DNA of 64,000 nt from Sycobia sp. Sy_11 (GCA_018907035.1 JACCIC010000004.1:7214001-7278000); one strand, 5' to 3'; counted from the first letter of the stretch, positions 49,447 through 63,677 are shown. Notes: generated by a model from the letters alone, not told the origin. Program-made: numbers and translations.

Positions 49447-52400
49447 ATCAGTGAATTTGAATCTCCATATTTTTAAACAAAATTTTCAGTTTCTTTTCAC
49501 ACGAGAGTTATAACTTTAAATATGATATTTAGGTTAACTTATACGCTGCGCCACGATCGAGGTTCGCATAAACGTCGTAAATGTATTCATGTCGATGATT
49601 AAGAGTTTTGAATAAATTTTCTTTTATTGGCTACACAAAAAAAAATTTCGATTCTACAATATAATTTCGATGTCGAATAGTGTTAAAGGTCTGAATGTTG
49701 TTAATCGTTCTTTGAAATTATGGATGTAATAAGAGATTTTATTGATTATTAGCAGAATGGCCAGTGGTCGCCGACAAGATTCATCTATTATTCGTTAGAA
49801 AAATCAATGATTCGTAAAATGAAATTGAAAAATAACTTTTTGAAATATAACGTTCCGATTCGAATGATACTATGCTCGGTTCAAGAATAGAGTAACAAGT
49901 AATCGAACCTTTATGTATACGATTTTTAATTCTGTAATATATTTCAGAAAACATAGTCAGTGATTTACGATGATCGAATTAACCTGTACATATATTTAAA
50001 TATAGATATATAGGACATAACAGATGGTGTATAAACTTTCTTTTCAAAAAATTCAAGCAACACTTTTATAGGTATCCAGAATTATAATTAATGGTAAATA
50101 TATTCTTGGCGTATAGAATTTACTGAAGACGTCTATTTTCATACTCGAAACCACCCTCGTTAAAAAATAGAAAGTCCATGCCCCGCAACGGCCTTTTAAA
50201 CCGATTTTATGTAAAAAATGTCATAATAGCACACTGAATATGATTGACTTCATATATACGATCGAACAACAAAATATTCCATTTTTGCTCGAACCTGTAC
50301 TACAATTTTTAAATCTCCCAATTACATTAATTATTTTTCAAATTTGCAATGACTTAATGCATTTCCGCGTCTTTCGCGAGGGGTTCTTCATATATAAATA
50401 TTTCTGCAACCATTGCACGAGATAAAGATGGGAACGTTGCCGAGTGCCTTTTTCATCTTGCAGCTAACTTTGTTTACGATATATATATACGGGAACAAAT
50501 AATTCTATATAATTGCGTCTAAAGCGTTTTATTGATTAATTGCAGAAGCCTTTTTTTAAGGCAATAAAATAAATTGTAAGGTACTCCGTCCTTTTCAAAT
50601 GTTCGGGTAGGAGGAAATTCCGTATACAAGTTTCGTGCCAAAAGGTGCGAATCGATGAAGCCGTAAAAGAGGCTGCGAAATGTAAAGGACAAATATTTCA
50701 TTTACGCGCTTTTGCAATCGTTAAATATGCAAAAATTAAAAGCATTCCTAAAAATTCCGTTACACAAATACTGCAGCGATTTTACAGCATACATGCTGAT
50801 AAAAATATGGGAAACGAAATTTTACATCGAAGGTTCAAAAATCGATTCGAATTTAAAACTACAACAGCCTCTTAAGCTTCCCAACACGTTCGGTCAGTTC
50901 TAACCTCTGCAAACTATTAAAATAATTTAACCTTCTGAATGCCAGAATCTTATAAACATGGCAAATCGGTATAAATAAATTCTGCGATATCTACAAATGA
51001 CCCATCTTTACATGGCCAATACTTTATCAAAAATATTTCCGTAAAAGTGTTCCACTTGCGGTTGTGCTCCATTCATTTTCACATGGCATTTATTTACGAC
51101 GGTTTCGGAAATTTTGATTACACTAAAAATGTTTGAAATACATTTAACGATGTACTTCAAGTTCAAGATTAAAACGTTCGAACCCGAGATTTCAACAGAT
51201 TTAATTTAGTTACGAATTTTTGTGAAAGATTAGTTACATTCAGGATTTCCAGCCCTATTTTATACTCGATATTAAAATGTGACGATTGCAAGATGGTGAC
51301 CAACAATTTTAGCAATTTTATATGATGAGTTTGTAATACTTTGTATCTGTGATAATGGATCTAGCACATTCTAAGAAGAACTAGCCTTCTTCTAAGAAGC
51401 TATGCAAATAAAGGCTCTGAAAAATCTTTTAAATTAATCTATTTTGAAACTTTCTAGAAATATAATAGCGCTTCAGTATAGGACAAAGTACACGGCGAAC
51501 TCGAAAACACTAAGCTAATTATAGTAGTCTTGGTTTTTCTACATGTCTTTTTGGTCTTTTTTGTTTTTTGTCTCTTTGCCAGTTGCTAATCACCTTCGAA
51601 TTTCTTATACTTTTAGTCTCTTAAAAATTATAGTTATAGCTATATACATTTTGCATGATAGAGCATTTTGTACCCAAGATGATAATTATGGTCTTGTGTT
51701 ATCTTATTCGAAGCATATTAGATGCTTTTATCTCCTCATTACGCAGCTTTATATAAAGTAGCGAATCTCTCGACAAAGAATAGAATACAGTTTAAAGACA
51801 TATTGGAAACAATAATAATCTTATAGAATTTGATCTATTGTGTAGCAAGTGTCTAACATTTGATCCAACGATCATCAAATGTACAGTCTGCGATGCGGGA
51901 AAGAAATTTTTAATTTTTTAAATATTTAATTCATAAATTTTCATTTACTTATTTATTCATATAGCTATAGATCTTTAAAAAAAAAACAGATTTCTGATAA
52001 ATTATGCATGAGTGTTTTGTATACAAGAAGTATTAGAAGATATCAAATAGAAAACAAAACTAAGAACTTAAAAATATAAGAGAGATTAAAAACAATAAAA
52101 GGAGCGAAAATAAGTCAAAAAGTATCAAGATTACATAAATAAAAGACAAGAGAAAAAGATGAATATAAAGACTATATACGCCATGCGTACAATACTTAAA
52201 TGGATGCTACTATAGATTTCTATTTATCCTTACTTCTACAATATTCTCACAAATTCTACAATGTTTTCAAAAAATTGTAAAATTTGGGAGGTTTTTTGAG
52301 TAGACTTATTTGTTTGATAGTTTTCTTTATTTTATTATTATTTATTAACAGTGTCACAATTAATTTCATAAACATATATTTCAAATAGAAAATTGTTTGC

Positions 52401-53377
52401 TTCAGTATTTAAATCATATACAATAAGAAAATATGAATTTGTGTTAAATTATAATTTTGAAAACATTTGATAATTATGATATTTATGTATCATTTACAGA
52501 GCTATGTTATAAAGTAAGCAAACGTTTTAATCCTGAAAATCGTTCGATCGTAGAATTTCTTATGCTGTGCACGTTAATTTATCTATGATGAAAAATTGCG
52601 TGCAATCGTGATGTGAATTCGAGTAGAGAAATAGCACGTAACAGAATAGATCGGAGAGAGAAAGAGAGAGAGAGGCTCTTGCGTGCACTTTTTACAGCCG
52701 CTATATATGCGCTATACGAGCATTTGAACTGTCAAGATCGAGGTTACGATCATCTTTTCTCTTTCTCGGGGAAATGGTTTATAGTATATATTATAAGTTT
52801 TCTCTTTGGCCAGGCACGGAGGATCGAGAAAAGCGATACCTATATTGTTGTTATATTCTGTATATCAAAATCATTGGTAATTTATGCGATTTTTACGGCC
52901 TGTTTAATTTTTAAATATTTTTTTATTTTAATTTTAATCAAATTTGCGTTCTAGATTCATACTTATAATCGACAGTTTTTATACTATCATAAGTATTGCT
53001 ATCTATGCACATTCCGAAAGCATTCCTAGTTTTTATATCCTGTTTCCGCTGCAAAATTAAGAAACTTGTTTTAAACAGTCAACTAGTTTTCGAAGAGACC
53101 TTGAAGATTAATAAATACTTGGCAATGTAAACGATAAAAAATATGACATTGTTTCGCGGACAATTACTTTTACTAGACGTTAGGCGTCAATTAAGAAAAT
53201 AATGATTGCGTAAACTACATAATTATATGAGTATAATAACTAAACTGATCGTAGTGATAAAATAATAATAAATATTTAGTGTGAATTTATTTATACACAA
53301 AAAAAGTTTTCGTTTTTGATCATCGTTAATCTTCAAAAATAAATTTCTCGTCTTTCTTCTTTTCTTATAAACGAATG

Positions 53378-53378
<1 letters not shown>

Positions 53379-53425
<47 letters not shown>
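53379..53425. repeat. (TA)n microsatellite
   Basis: First of five long TA tracts in the next 3.3 kb (also 54,056-54,100, 54,365-54,417, 54,644-54,702, 55,352-55,411; a sixth lies at 56,571-56,619). Confidence 0.95.
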
Positions 53426-53428
<3 letters not shown>

Positions 53429-54045
53429 TCACACGCGTTAAATTTACTACATATGCATGTATATTTGGAGGAAAAAACATTCGTGTCACCGGGAATTAAC
53501 GAATATTTGAGCAGATTCGCAACTGAATTTTAAATTTGTTCGAATTTTAGATTCAATTAAAAGTTTGAAACTTGTAAGTTTTCCAGCGCATTAGAACGAT
53601 AAAGGTTAAATGCTTAAAGAATTGAATTTCTACGTGCATCCATATATAAAAGGTTTTTATTTTCGTTTCGTAATTATATGCAACCAGTTTATATGTTTAA
53701 GGTAAGTGTGATTGAATCGTACAATGACAATAAATGACTGGACTTTAGGCGCGGTGATTTGTGACCATTTACGCTTTCCGTAGAAACAGGGGTCTTTCTA
53801 CTGCAGTACCACTGCACCTGCTTCAAATACATATAAAAATCGCCCGCAAATATAATTGGTTAGATTATATATAGTTATAAATACTATAAATAACAATATG
53901 GATTCGATTCGTCCATATGCGGTTAGAACGTTCGAGGATGCAATTTCTTGAACTATATTCCAATCTCGAGATTGGAATAGATATCGACCTCGAAGGTTCT
54001 TACGGAAGATTCTATTTGATATTCTTATTATTTTTACGTTACACA

Positions 54046-54055
<10 letters not shown>

Positions 54056-54103
<48 letters not shown>

Positions 54104-54361
54104 CGTTAAAATTACAATGGATACTAACTTCGAGAAATATTCGACTTCGAAATTTCAATAATAATACGAGCCGCGTCCGCCACACGCGCAACCTCCTATC
54201 GGCATTCGACTAATAACAACATACTCGCGTATTCCCGGGGGCTGCGATGAAATAATGAAATTTGTCACGTCGACGACGCGACGTGAATAATTCGCCAAAG
54301 CCCCGATGCTGATGCGCGGTGTCGTAAATTCGACTTACATTAACATTACATGCGGTGATGC

Positions 54362-54420
<59 letters not shown>

Positions 54421-54642
54421 CAGAGATTTAATTGAATGGTTTTACCGAGGTTTTACGGAGTGCATCGATGGTTTCGCGAGCTAAACTGCGTCAGCGTCCA
54501 TACAAAGTTCTCGACCCATCTCATGTACTGGGCGATATATAATTATATATACACAAGACAATTTCAGCAGGACGCGTGCGAATTTTGGTAATGATACAAT
54601 GAAAAAATTACATTCAAAATTTTTTCTCCAATAATTATTATT

Positions 54643-54702
<60 letters not shown>
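54056..54702. repeat. three (TA)n tracts with CpG-rich spacers
   Basis: TA tracts at 54,056-54,100, 54,365-54,417 and 54,644-54,702. The DNA between the first two is CpG-rich (GTCACGTCGACGACGCGACG near 54,265) and differs sharply from the tracts. Confidence 0.9.
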
Positions 54703-54705
<3 letters not shown>

Positions 54706-54874
54706 GGTGAGAAAAAGTAACGGCGTTGCACGTATAACCTCATTCCATAGCTTTGCCGATATTATAATACGCGGGCGCGCAAAAGCTGCGTGTTTTTTAC
54801 GCGCGAGAACGATAATAAAAAAAGAAGAAGTTCGGAAATATAACGGATAAATCGTTATACAGCGTTTTAGTCGT

Positions 54875-54875
<1 letters not shown>

Positions 54876-54930
<55 letters not shown>
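54876..54930. repeat. (GA)n microsatellite
   Basis: A perfect GA tract followed by three GAGAGAT variants. Confidence 0.95.
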
Positions 54931-54933
<3 letters not shown>

Positions 54934-55349
54934 GAGATGAGAGATGAGAGAGGTAGAGGGAGAGAGACCGAAACCGAATATAAGATTGTGGAACGGAATA
55001 TTTTTTTTTTTAAGGAAAAAAACAGAACGGAACACTTTCTAAGTCCGGAGAGTAATAGAGTGTATTTGGTGTGTTCCATAATGAAATAATCTGCTTCATT
55101 TATATTAAATTTTTTCGCGAATTCTAGCTGATGTGTCCTGCATACGAAATCGTGTCAACAGAATCATCAATAACAACAAATCCCATTTTTTAAGTATAAT
55201 ATGAGTAAATATACATTAAATATACATTCAAGAAAGGTATATTATGTGTATATAATCAGTGTAAACTGCATATTTTTTGAACTTGCGATACAGCCAGTAC
55301 CTTACATGTAGTAGGATTATATTATTTTAGACATTGTTACACGATGATT

Positions 55350-55351
<2 letters not shown>

Positions 55352-55411
<60 letters not shown>
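55352..55411. repeat. (TA)n microsatellite
   Basis: A perfect 60 bp TA tract with no recognised feature nearby. Confidence 0.95.
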
Positions 55412-55413
<2 letters not shown>

Positions 55414-56566
55414 ATATTTGATAAGTTCGTAGATGATTGAAACAATTCTTCAACATTTAGCTATAGATGTTTTAAAAATCGAAAAAAAGGCAAAATAATT
55501 GAGTGAGACACAATCGATAATCAATCAACAATTTTTCAGTTTAATGTGTATAAAAAGTTTTTTATATAACGTCCCTCTATTTATGCTTCAAAATACTGGT
55601 GCTAATCAGCTACAGAGTTCTTCGATCGGTTTGTAAACAAATTATTAGAGCGGTGCTTATATCAATTGACAGAGACCGAGATATAAAAATGATATTTTAT
55701 ATTTATTTCTTTTTTTTTAAATATTAGAGCCGTTCTTATTGGCTTAACCGCAGTACAGACATCAGTTTGCACTCATATTTATTTACATAAATGTCAAGAT
55801 TTATTTTTCAAGCAGTGTGCGTTGCTCGATGCGGACACGAGTTCAATTTCCCGTTATTTCTCGAATTATACGACAGAATAATTTTGCAAAAGATATTTTC
55901 AGGACTTTTCGAGATGTCAGATAACGAACTCCTCTATAGTATATATATACGCACTTAATACTTTTTGTACATTTTGGTTGCACTGCGTAAAATCGCTAAT
56001 TCTATATGTGGTACGGTATAAAAAATTATATATACGAATGGCATTCTTATTTAGGCCTATACATACTTTACGCAGGCATATACTGAAAAATATTTAAGTA
56101 CACATGCGTGAATATGATCAACATTGGATTCGATCTTTATTATTGCATTATCACTTTTTGATAACTATAGAGTTCAACTACTAATAGAGTTTTAAAAAGA
56201 TGATAATTATTGCAAATATGTTATTATCCAGTCCATATAAATATAGACTATTTCTGAACGTAGAACTTTACATTCGAACAAAACGACCAGAATATAATAT
56301 TTGAGTCTTAGTTCTTGCACTAACTACATGAGTTATAATACATATAGCATGTTTCTATAAAAATTCAACTCCAGTCAATAATGACAATCATATATAAAAT
56401 TGTAAAGTATCAGTTTAACACGACACGAGCTCGCTCTTCGATAATTAGATAATTAAGAGATTCTACAATGGTGTGCGTACGCCACATATATGCATCTTAA
56501 TATGGCATTGAAAAAAAATTTATGAATGCATTAAAGAGAACCGGCCGCGCCAATTGTGACCTACTA

Positions 56567-56570
<4 letters not shown>

Positions 56571-56619
<49 letters not shown>
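56571..56619. repeat. (TA)n microsatellite
   Basis: A perfect TA tract just right of a short GC-rich word ACCGGCCGCGCC. Confidence 0.95.
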
Positions 56620-56624
<5 letters not shown>

Positions 56625-56774
56625 GTTGATGCATGTTACACACGCACACTTGATATGGTCCAACTCGCAAAAGCTCATTTACATTATCACTGAAATGTTT
56701 AACAATTATTTGCAATGTTTAATTATTGTATTACGCAGTGTTAATTATTGCACTTATTGTACATATGAATGTAT

Positions 56775-57010
56775 GTACAATTGAAAAAAATATTGTCTAT
56801 TATCAAATAAATATTTTCTTGCTGTGTAGCAAGTAAACCATTTCATTAAATATAGAAAATATTGTCTCAATGTAAGAATATTTTAATTAAATCGAATGAT
56901 TCTCTTAAATTTAATAAATATTTCCTTAATTTATAAGAAAACGATTTACTTGCTACAAAACAAAAAATATTTACTTGATAATAGAAACTATTTTTTTGTA
57001 AATATATACA
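56775..57010. repeat. fold-back (hairpin) repeat
   Basis: The left arm (TGTCTATTATCAAATAAAT, then GTAGCAAGTAAACC) is matched by the reverse complement of the right arm (TTTCTATTATCAAGTAAAT, then GTAGCAAGTAAATC). Arms are about 85-95 bp with a spacer of about 55 bp. It could be a small MITE or give a hairpin RNA if transcribed. Confidence 0.7.
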
Positions 57011-57377
57011 TTAATATAACAATAGACAAATATATATATATATATATATATAATAAATTCTATATCAATTGATCTATTTCTTGGTGAGAAATATTAACGT
57101 TAGAGTGCTTTAATTGCAAAAATTTTCGAAAATTTTCATATATATATAAGACCATTGTATAAGACAGTATCGAGCTGACAAAAACAACACATTATCATTC
57201 ATTACTGTACATTGAAATCGAAATATATTCACATCAATGTAAAGTTAAAGGCGCAGTATACGCGACACTGACTTAAAAATTCTCTGAATTTCGTTCTACT
57301 GTCTCTCAAAGACACAGATTTCAATACGATAGCCAATCTTGTCGCAATGTAAAAACTTAAAATTCATCGGTGAGCGT

Positions 57378-57378
<1 letters not shown>

Positions 57379-57425
<47 letters not shown>
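57379..57425. repeat. (GA)n microsatellite
   Basis: A perfect AG tract beginning just after GTGAGCGTGA. Confidence 0.95.
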
Positions 57426-57427
<2 letters not shown>

Positions 57428-57784
57428 CGTCGTTGCGGCTATTTAAAATGCACGGCTGAAACACACCAAGAGTTGGTAATGAACCACTTTTTCGCAGACC
57501 TCCCTCCGTCGCCCATTTAGCAGGTTCTTACTTACAATGTATTACTTACGGAATTCTCAATTCTATATATTCGAAATTTCTTTGAAAAAAAGAATCTTAA
57601 AAATGAGTAACTGAATAATCTTATAATCTCGTGTTTAATTTTAGAATTACAGTTATAAACAAAGTTTATAAATTTAATATTATTTATTTTATTATATAAA
57701 CAAATATAAGTGAAAAAATCAAAGAAAATTCTCAGCGAGATGTAATTTATAACGAGAAAATGTTGAAATTAAAATTAAAATTAA

Positions 57785-58130
57785 AAATTGTACTTATGCC
57801 GACTGTTCTGAATTAAATTAATAAATATTTTTATCGATCTTACAGTCTTTATAATATAATCTATTAACTAAAATACTGATAGTCAGACTGTCCTTGTTTA
57901 TATTCACACCCGATAAATCTGAAATAAAACTTAATACTACAATAAATTATGTTAAAAATTAAAAATTAAAAATAAAAATAAAATAATAAATAAAATAAAA
58001 ATATTAAAAACAATATTCTATTTTAGTAATGGACGACTTGACTGCTCCCACCACTTTAAATTTGAATTCAGCTTTGATGTTAGACGTTTCAAACTGCTAC
58101 AATTCATCCTCAAGAACAAAGCTCAGAGAA
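57785..58130 (+). repeat. dispersed repeat, copy 3
   Basis: Shares TTGTACTTATG, AATATTTTTATCGATCTTAC, ATAGTCAGACTGTCCTTG, AATCTGAAATAAAACTT and TAGTAATGGACGACTTGACTG with the copies near 42.1 and 44.3 kb. No coding potential is visible, so it is a non-autonomous family of unknown type. Confidence 0.6.
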
Positions 58131-58221
58131 TATTGAAGTTAAAATTAACGAATGAAATAATCCTAGGCTGTTTTCGTTATATAATTAATTTGAAATATAT
58201 ACATATATATATCGCTTATCT

Positions 58222-58575
58222 AAGTTTTTATAAAATAGTATTTAAGTTATACAACGTTGTGTGAGCAATGTGAAATAAAATTATTATACTTGCTGCAACG
58301 TTTCGGTGGTGGAATTCGACTTTTTTCAAGCAGTAAATAAATGATTTATTTTGTTTATAATATTATGGCATATATAATATTTTTTTTTAAACTTTCATAT
58401 ATAGAGAAGTATTGCTAATAATCCTTTTGTCAGTTAAAATTTTTATTTAAATAGTTTAAATTTACTTATTGCTTGAAAAGGGTCGGATTGCACCACCGAA
58501 ACGTTGCAACAAGTATCATAATATTATTTCACATTACTTACACGATGTGGAATATAACTTAATAATATAATAATA
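58222..58575. repeat. fold-back (hairpin) repeat with CAACGTTTCGG core
   Basis: The left arm holds GCAATGTGAAATAAAATTAT, then GCAACGTTTCGGTGGTG and TTTTTTCAAGCAGTAAATAA. The right arm read inverted holds GTAATGTGAAATAATATTAT, then GCAACGTTTCGGTGGTG and CCTTTTCAAGCAATAAGTAA. The arms are about 120-130 bp and the spacer about 100 bp. No coding sequence is inside, so a MITE-like or hairpin-forming element is most likely. Confidence 0.75.
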
Positions 58576-60729
58576 ATTATTTATCTATAATCACTTGTCA
58601 TTCTAGAATTATTTAAAAGAACACATTACTTGTATTAATAAAATTTTTTCATAAAATTTACTCATTTATAGTTTCTTTAATATCCTTCTGTTGTTCCTTA
58701 ATTAATAGATTATGTTACATGAAAAACACTAGCATTAAGATATATATATACGCTTCTAAAGATTTAGCGAATGAATCATTGCAATAAACTATACCAGTGT
58801 GATATGAATCAGGAGATTTTTAATTGCTAGCGACATTCTTCGAACGTTTGTATTAAAATAATAACTGAATTAATTTAATATTAAATCGACAAAATTACAA
58901 TACAATGGGATCCTTCAGAGTTTATGTTATTCTAATTAAATTTACAGGCTATATTCGTATATACGTGATTTTACCTCCATTATTGTAGTGTGTTATAAAG
59001 CCTGAATAAAATTTCAATCAGCTTCGCATAGAAGTAGCCAAATGAACTTGCGCATGATTTTATAAAATGCAATGTGTGTATGAATTTTATTTGAAAATAT
59101 GTGAAGTTTTACGTCAAAATATATAATTTTTATCATCGTCCAATACTTCTGTGAAACGTTGTAATATTCAATGTATCGTTTATGAAAAGCAAAAGAAAGA
59201 AAAATTAGATACCTCTAAGAGGATTATCTTTCAATATTAATACTGACTGAAAATGATATATGAACCTGTTCTAAAAAAAGGATATAATATATGAAGTCTC
59301 ATTTTAGATGGCTGATGAGAATATTTATAAAACTATGGAAAATTTATTTAAAAAAAAAATTTAATTGGGAAAGTTGTAGAGTTCACAGTCTGATTTTCGA
59401 ATAAAACATTCAGATCAATTCAAGGTCAATGCTATTATCCGAAATAGAATAAAATTTCAAGTAAAACCGGTGAAATTTAAAAAGTTTTTAAATCGTGGTC
59501 TATCGAATTCTGGTAGATGTACATGCATGGTAGCGTAGGGGCAATCGTCGTAAGTGGCATATAATTCAAGCACTACTATGCATTATTGGGCATAGATTAA
59601 TTAGACCTATTTTTTAACATGTTATTCTTTCCCCCCAAATCCTTGGCAAAAAATATGAATTTTTCCGTAAAAAGACGAACCAAGTGGATTTTCAAATGAC
59701 CTTGATGCTAGCCTTGGTGCTCGAACTGAAATCCAAGGTCACCGATATGTACCTCTCTCTGAAGCGTAAAAATTTTATAATTGAAACTTATTTTCGATCT
59801 CCCATAGTCGTGAAATATATCTTTTTTTTTTTAATAGGGTAATTCTGTATATATTCGTCGAGATGTCTCCATAATGTTTCTAATACTGTGTCGAGTACGT
59901 AAAGTATACTTTATAGACAACCGACTATGTATGAAAAAAATAATGTTCGTGTGCTAAATGTACAACTTTTATACGTGTGAAGAGTACTATGTAAGAATTT
60001 GGTCTTTATCTATAGGTATGAAACGTGAAAGGGCCCTGAAAACATCGACAAACTGATAAACCATTTTTACTGGCCCGCCCTTCTTTTGCAACGAGATAAA
60101 GCATTGCATATAGCTTTAGGGCATGTACGTGATACGTAAACATGAAAATTGCAAAAATTGCCCGTCAGTATATTGACATGTATGGCCACAGGGAGGGGAT
60201 AGGAGAAACGATCGAAGTGCCCGTGGTGCTCAAAATATTATCAACTGTTGGATTATTTATGTACGTTATCTTTGTAAATTATTAAAATGAATAAATCGTT
60301 TTACTTTCTACGGTCTCAGTTACAAACGAAGTGGGAAATAAATTAGCCACTGTGGATCTTATACCTCTCCTAGAGCCAAGCCTAGACTACATCAAAGAAT
60401 AAAATTGATCATAGCTCTACGCATATTAAAGTACTTACCGCACCCTTCCTTTTTCTTAATACGTATGGTCTAATATAGCTCTGCTAGATACAGTGTTATG
60501 ACTTTAACTTTTTTACATATATTTTCATTATTGCAGAAAAAAATTAGAATACACAAAATAAAATCCAAAGTTAAGTTGACAATTTTGTCATTAAACGGTA
60601 TTTAACGAATATCCGATAGTATTTTAAAAATAATTCCTATGTATCTAGCATCGATGCAATTCTCTTATTTTTATTATTTTAGAGGTGTATTTGTAAATTG
60701 TTGCTTGAAATCTTGCATGATTTTTGTCC

Positions 60730-61135
60730 GAGAGCTCGATCCATTGTTAAACGCCCAGAGAGGGCCACTGTGTATTATTGCGTCTCAAGGTCAACGAGAT
60801 GCACACACCGCGGAGCATTGCGGCAATTCGCTCGCGCGTGCGCGCGCAGAGAAGCGAGTGCGAATAGACATAGTGGGCGTGCACGCGAGTATTTTTTTTT
60901 CTTGTAATTCCTCGCATCGACGCGTGAATTCAATGCCGCGCGCCGCACCGTCAACGCTCGCGCCGAATGCGCAATCGCGCGACTGACACCGATTTATTAT
61001 GTCTTTTTTTTCCTTCTCTTTCTCGTTTCTGTAAGTATATACCTATTGTCTTGTATTGGCAATTTCAATATCACGCACGCGCTGCCATATTGCGGGCGAG
61101 CAGAGCTTAATAAATATATAGCCAACGCGAATTTA
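60730..61135. promoter_or_regulatory. CpG-rich patch, candidate promoter region
   Basis: The patch contains CGCTCGCGCGTGCGCGCGC, CGCGCGCCGCACCG and GCGCAATCGCGCGAC, then GCTGCCATATTGCGGGCG near 61,080. It is the strongest GC and CpG peak in the right third of the window. Open frames here follow from the composition and are not taken as genes. A promoter is plausible, but its direction is unknown. Confidence 0.3.
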
Positions 61136-62178
61136 CGACAAAAGTTGCAGCGAGAAGGCAGAGAGTATTGTTAATGTTATAACGAGATGTTTAAGTTTTT
61201 TCGCGTTTTATTGGATATCGAAATAAAATGAAAAATTTATACAGAATACATTAGAATGAAAACACAATGAGTGTTAATGTAAGATCTGTAAACGGTATTA
61301 TGTATCTGTATTAGAGGCTGAGGTTGGGAAACTTTTCTCGAATCGTCGAAACAATGATGAATTATGATAAAATGTTCTATTTTTTGGATTAAAATAAAAA
61401 AATTTCGAAGAACATTATTTCATTTCAGCTTCTGTATGATTTGCTAATTCGCGTTTACCTATGTTTCGTTTTTTTTCTTCAGTTGCTTCCTCTTACACGC
61501 CGTGGATCTATAGTTTCCTAATAGGTTATTGCACAAGATAAAAGAATTACACAGCTCTAAAAAATTTCACAAAAGTCCAGAATTAGGAAACTATAAAAGT
61601 AACTGAAAAATTTTGATGAATTGATTGGAAATCCGTATTCAGAATTACCGCATGACGCTTATAAGTTTTCAATAATATTCTATTCAAAGCGTGGATGCAG
61701 ATTGTTTTGGCTTTTATTAAATGATTTTTATCTAATATTATTGATTTATATTTATAGCGTATTCGTGGATTGGAATTTATTGCGTGTATTAAAAAATTTA
61801 CGATATATCTGTACTATAAAGAATATTTAAAAACTTTCAAGTGTATTATTATATTGTATATTTTATATTTCAATTATTGTGCTTTTCTAAAGTGCTATCA
61901 AAGTAATAAATTGAAGTATTCTAGAGTAACGGTAAAAATCAATTGAGCTGAAACGACAATGTAATACTTTTTTCGTTTATTACATTTTAGCATATCTTAC
62001 TAAAGTAAAAATGATCGAATTTGTATACAGTGCATAACATTTTCAAGCTTACGTGCAATTAGATTTAACGTTTTACTTTACAAAAAACTGAAACAATCTA
62101 CTTCTGGAGTATTGATCTACATGATAGTCCTCAATTATAAAAATTCGTCAATTTTCTCGTTCTTCCTCCGTTTTTTAG

Positions 62179-62241
62179 GCCGTGAAAAACCCCCGAGGAG
62201 GCGTCGGGAGCACGAAAACGACAGAAACCCTACAAAATTAA
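62179..62241 (+). other. possible plus-strand exon, low confidence
   Basis: A pyrimidine tract ends in TTTTTTAG at 62,178. The following GC-rich bases are open for 20 codons (VKNPRGGVGSTKTTETLQN) to TAA. The acceptor context is good, but there is no known family or partner exon. Confidence 0.15.
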
Positions 62242-63677
62242 ATTCATACTTTTTTGTATTTAATAAAGTACGAATATACGAGTAGAAATAGAATTGTTGA
62301 CTGAAAAAACGTCAATTCAATTTTTTTCGGTTTTCTTAAACATGTAAATTCAAGTTGATTACTTATGAAAAATAGTTACCAAATCAAAAAATGCATTTCG
62401 TCTAAATATTTCTTAAGCTTGCAAATGCCTAGTCTTAGATTGTAATTTCAAATAATGTGACATAAAATTCTTCTTTAAAAATCGATCACTACGAACTATC
62501 GTTTTGTTTATATTTTAATTTTCATTTATTTCTGTTGATGTTTTGCCTTTTTAAGATGTATTATTGACACGAACAGCGAATAGTGACTCCACTAACGAAC
62601 AAGTCGTAAATTATAAACGATAAACAATAAAATTATGCCAACATTAATATAAATATATTTATTTGACTATTAAGTAAAGGTCGTGAGTTGTGTAAGTTAA
62701 TAAGCCACAGACTGGCGTATAGGCAAAGACTGAAAATAGCGAAGAAAGCGAAAAGCAATTCTGATTGGGAAGAAAAGTATTACGCTTGTATAAACTAATT
62801 GTAGTTAAAAGAAAGAAGAGCTGCCAGACATTCGCATACAAGGAATTTCGAAGTATACATATACATACACAGTTTTAAGGTACATTTTTTGGCACGAAGC
62901 TCCGATGCGTTCCGCACATCGTTTGCAAAGATCGACGACACGCTGAACTTGCAATAATAAACTGAACGACACATCAGCGAAACGTTGTTTCTCGAGCGCT
63001 TCATCGTTAATTTAAAAAAAATTTACGCGTTAATTAAAAAAAAAATTTTGGATTTCGCGAATTTAATTAATCATAATTAAAATTAATATATACTGATACT
63101 TGTCATATATGTATAAGCGCAGCTTATGAAAATACATCTTTTTGGATATATAATTATTGCCTTCTTATTTTTCTTTGTTAGTGTTCTTTAATGTCTCCAG
63201 GTTAACAAATTTCTTTGTTCGGGCAGGGCTCGCCGCCAGAAAATTTAGACAGCTGGATTGCTTCTATATATAAGTAGTTTCTTTCTTTCATACAGATGGC
63301 TGATGCTGTTGGCAGATGCGGGGAGTGAACAAGAAACAACGGTCAAACTCATACAGGACTCATACATACAGTTTTTCATAATGTTATAATATATAGTATG
63401 TGGTAGCACGTAAAGGAATGAAAAACACGTATTTTTTATGGAACCATATTCTCTTTTGAAAAGGAAACATGATCACTAAAGGCATTTCCTAAAAAGTGAT
63501 TTTCGTGTTCTACTCTTTATGTTTTTTTATGAGAAATAATTTTATTTTCTGTATCTCCTCTTTTTTGCATTTACAAAAATTTACCTTGAATCTTTATTCA
63601 ACGTTATATTGTTAAATGTATGAAAAAAACTTAATTTCTTGTTTATTTAATTTTACTGACACATGTGGTACATAGAT

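Noticed and set aside
60639..60986. 115-codon plus-strand frame, Arg/Ala-rich
   Set aside because: It follows from a CpG-rich patch with few stop codons; no domain or splice support.
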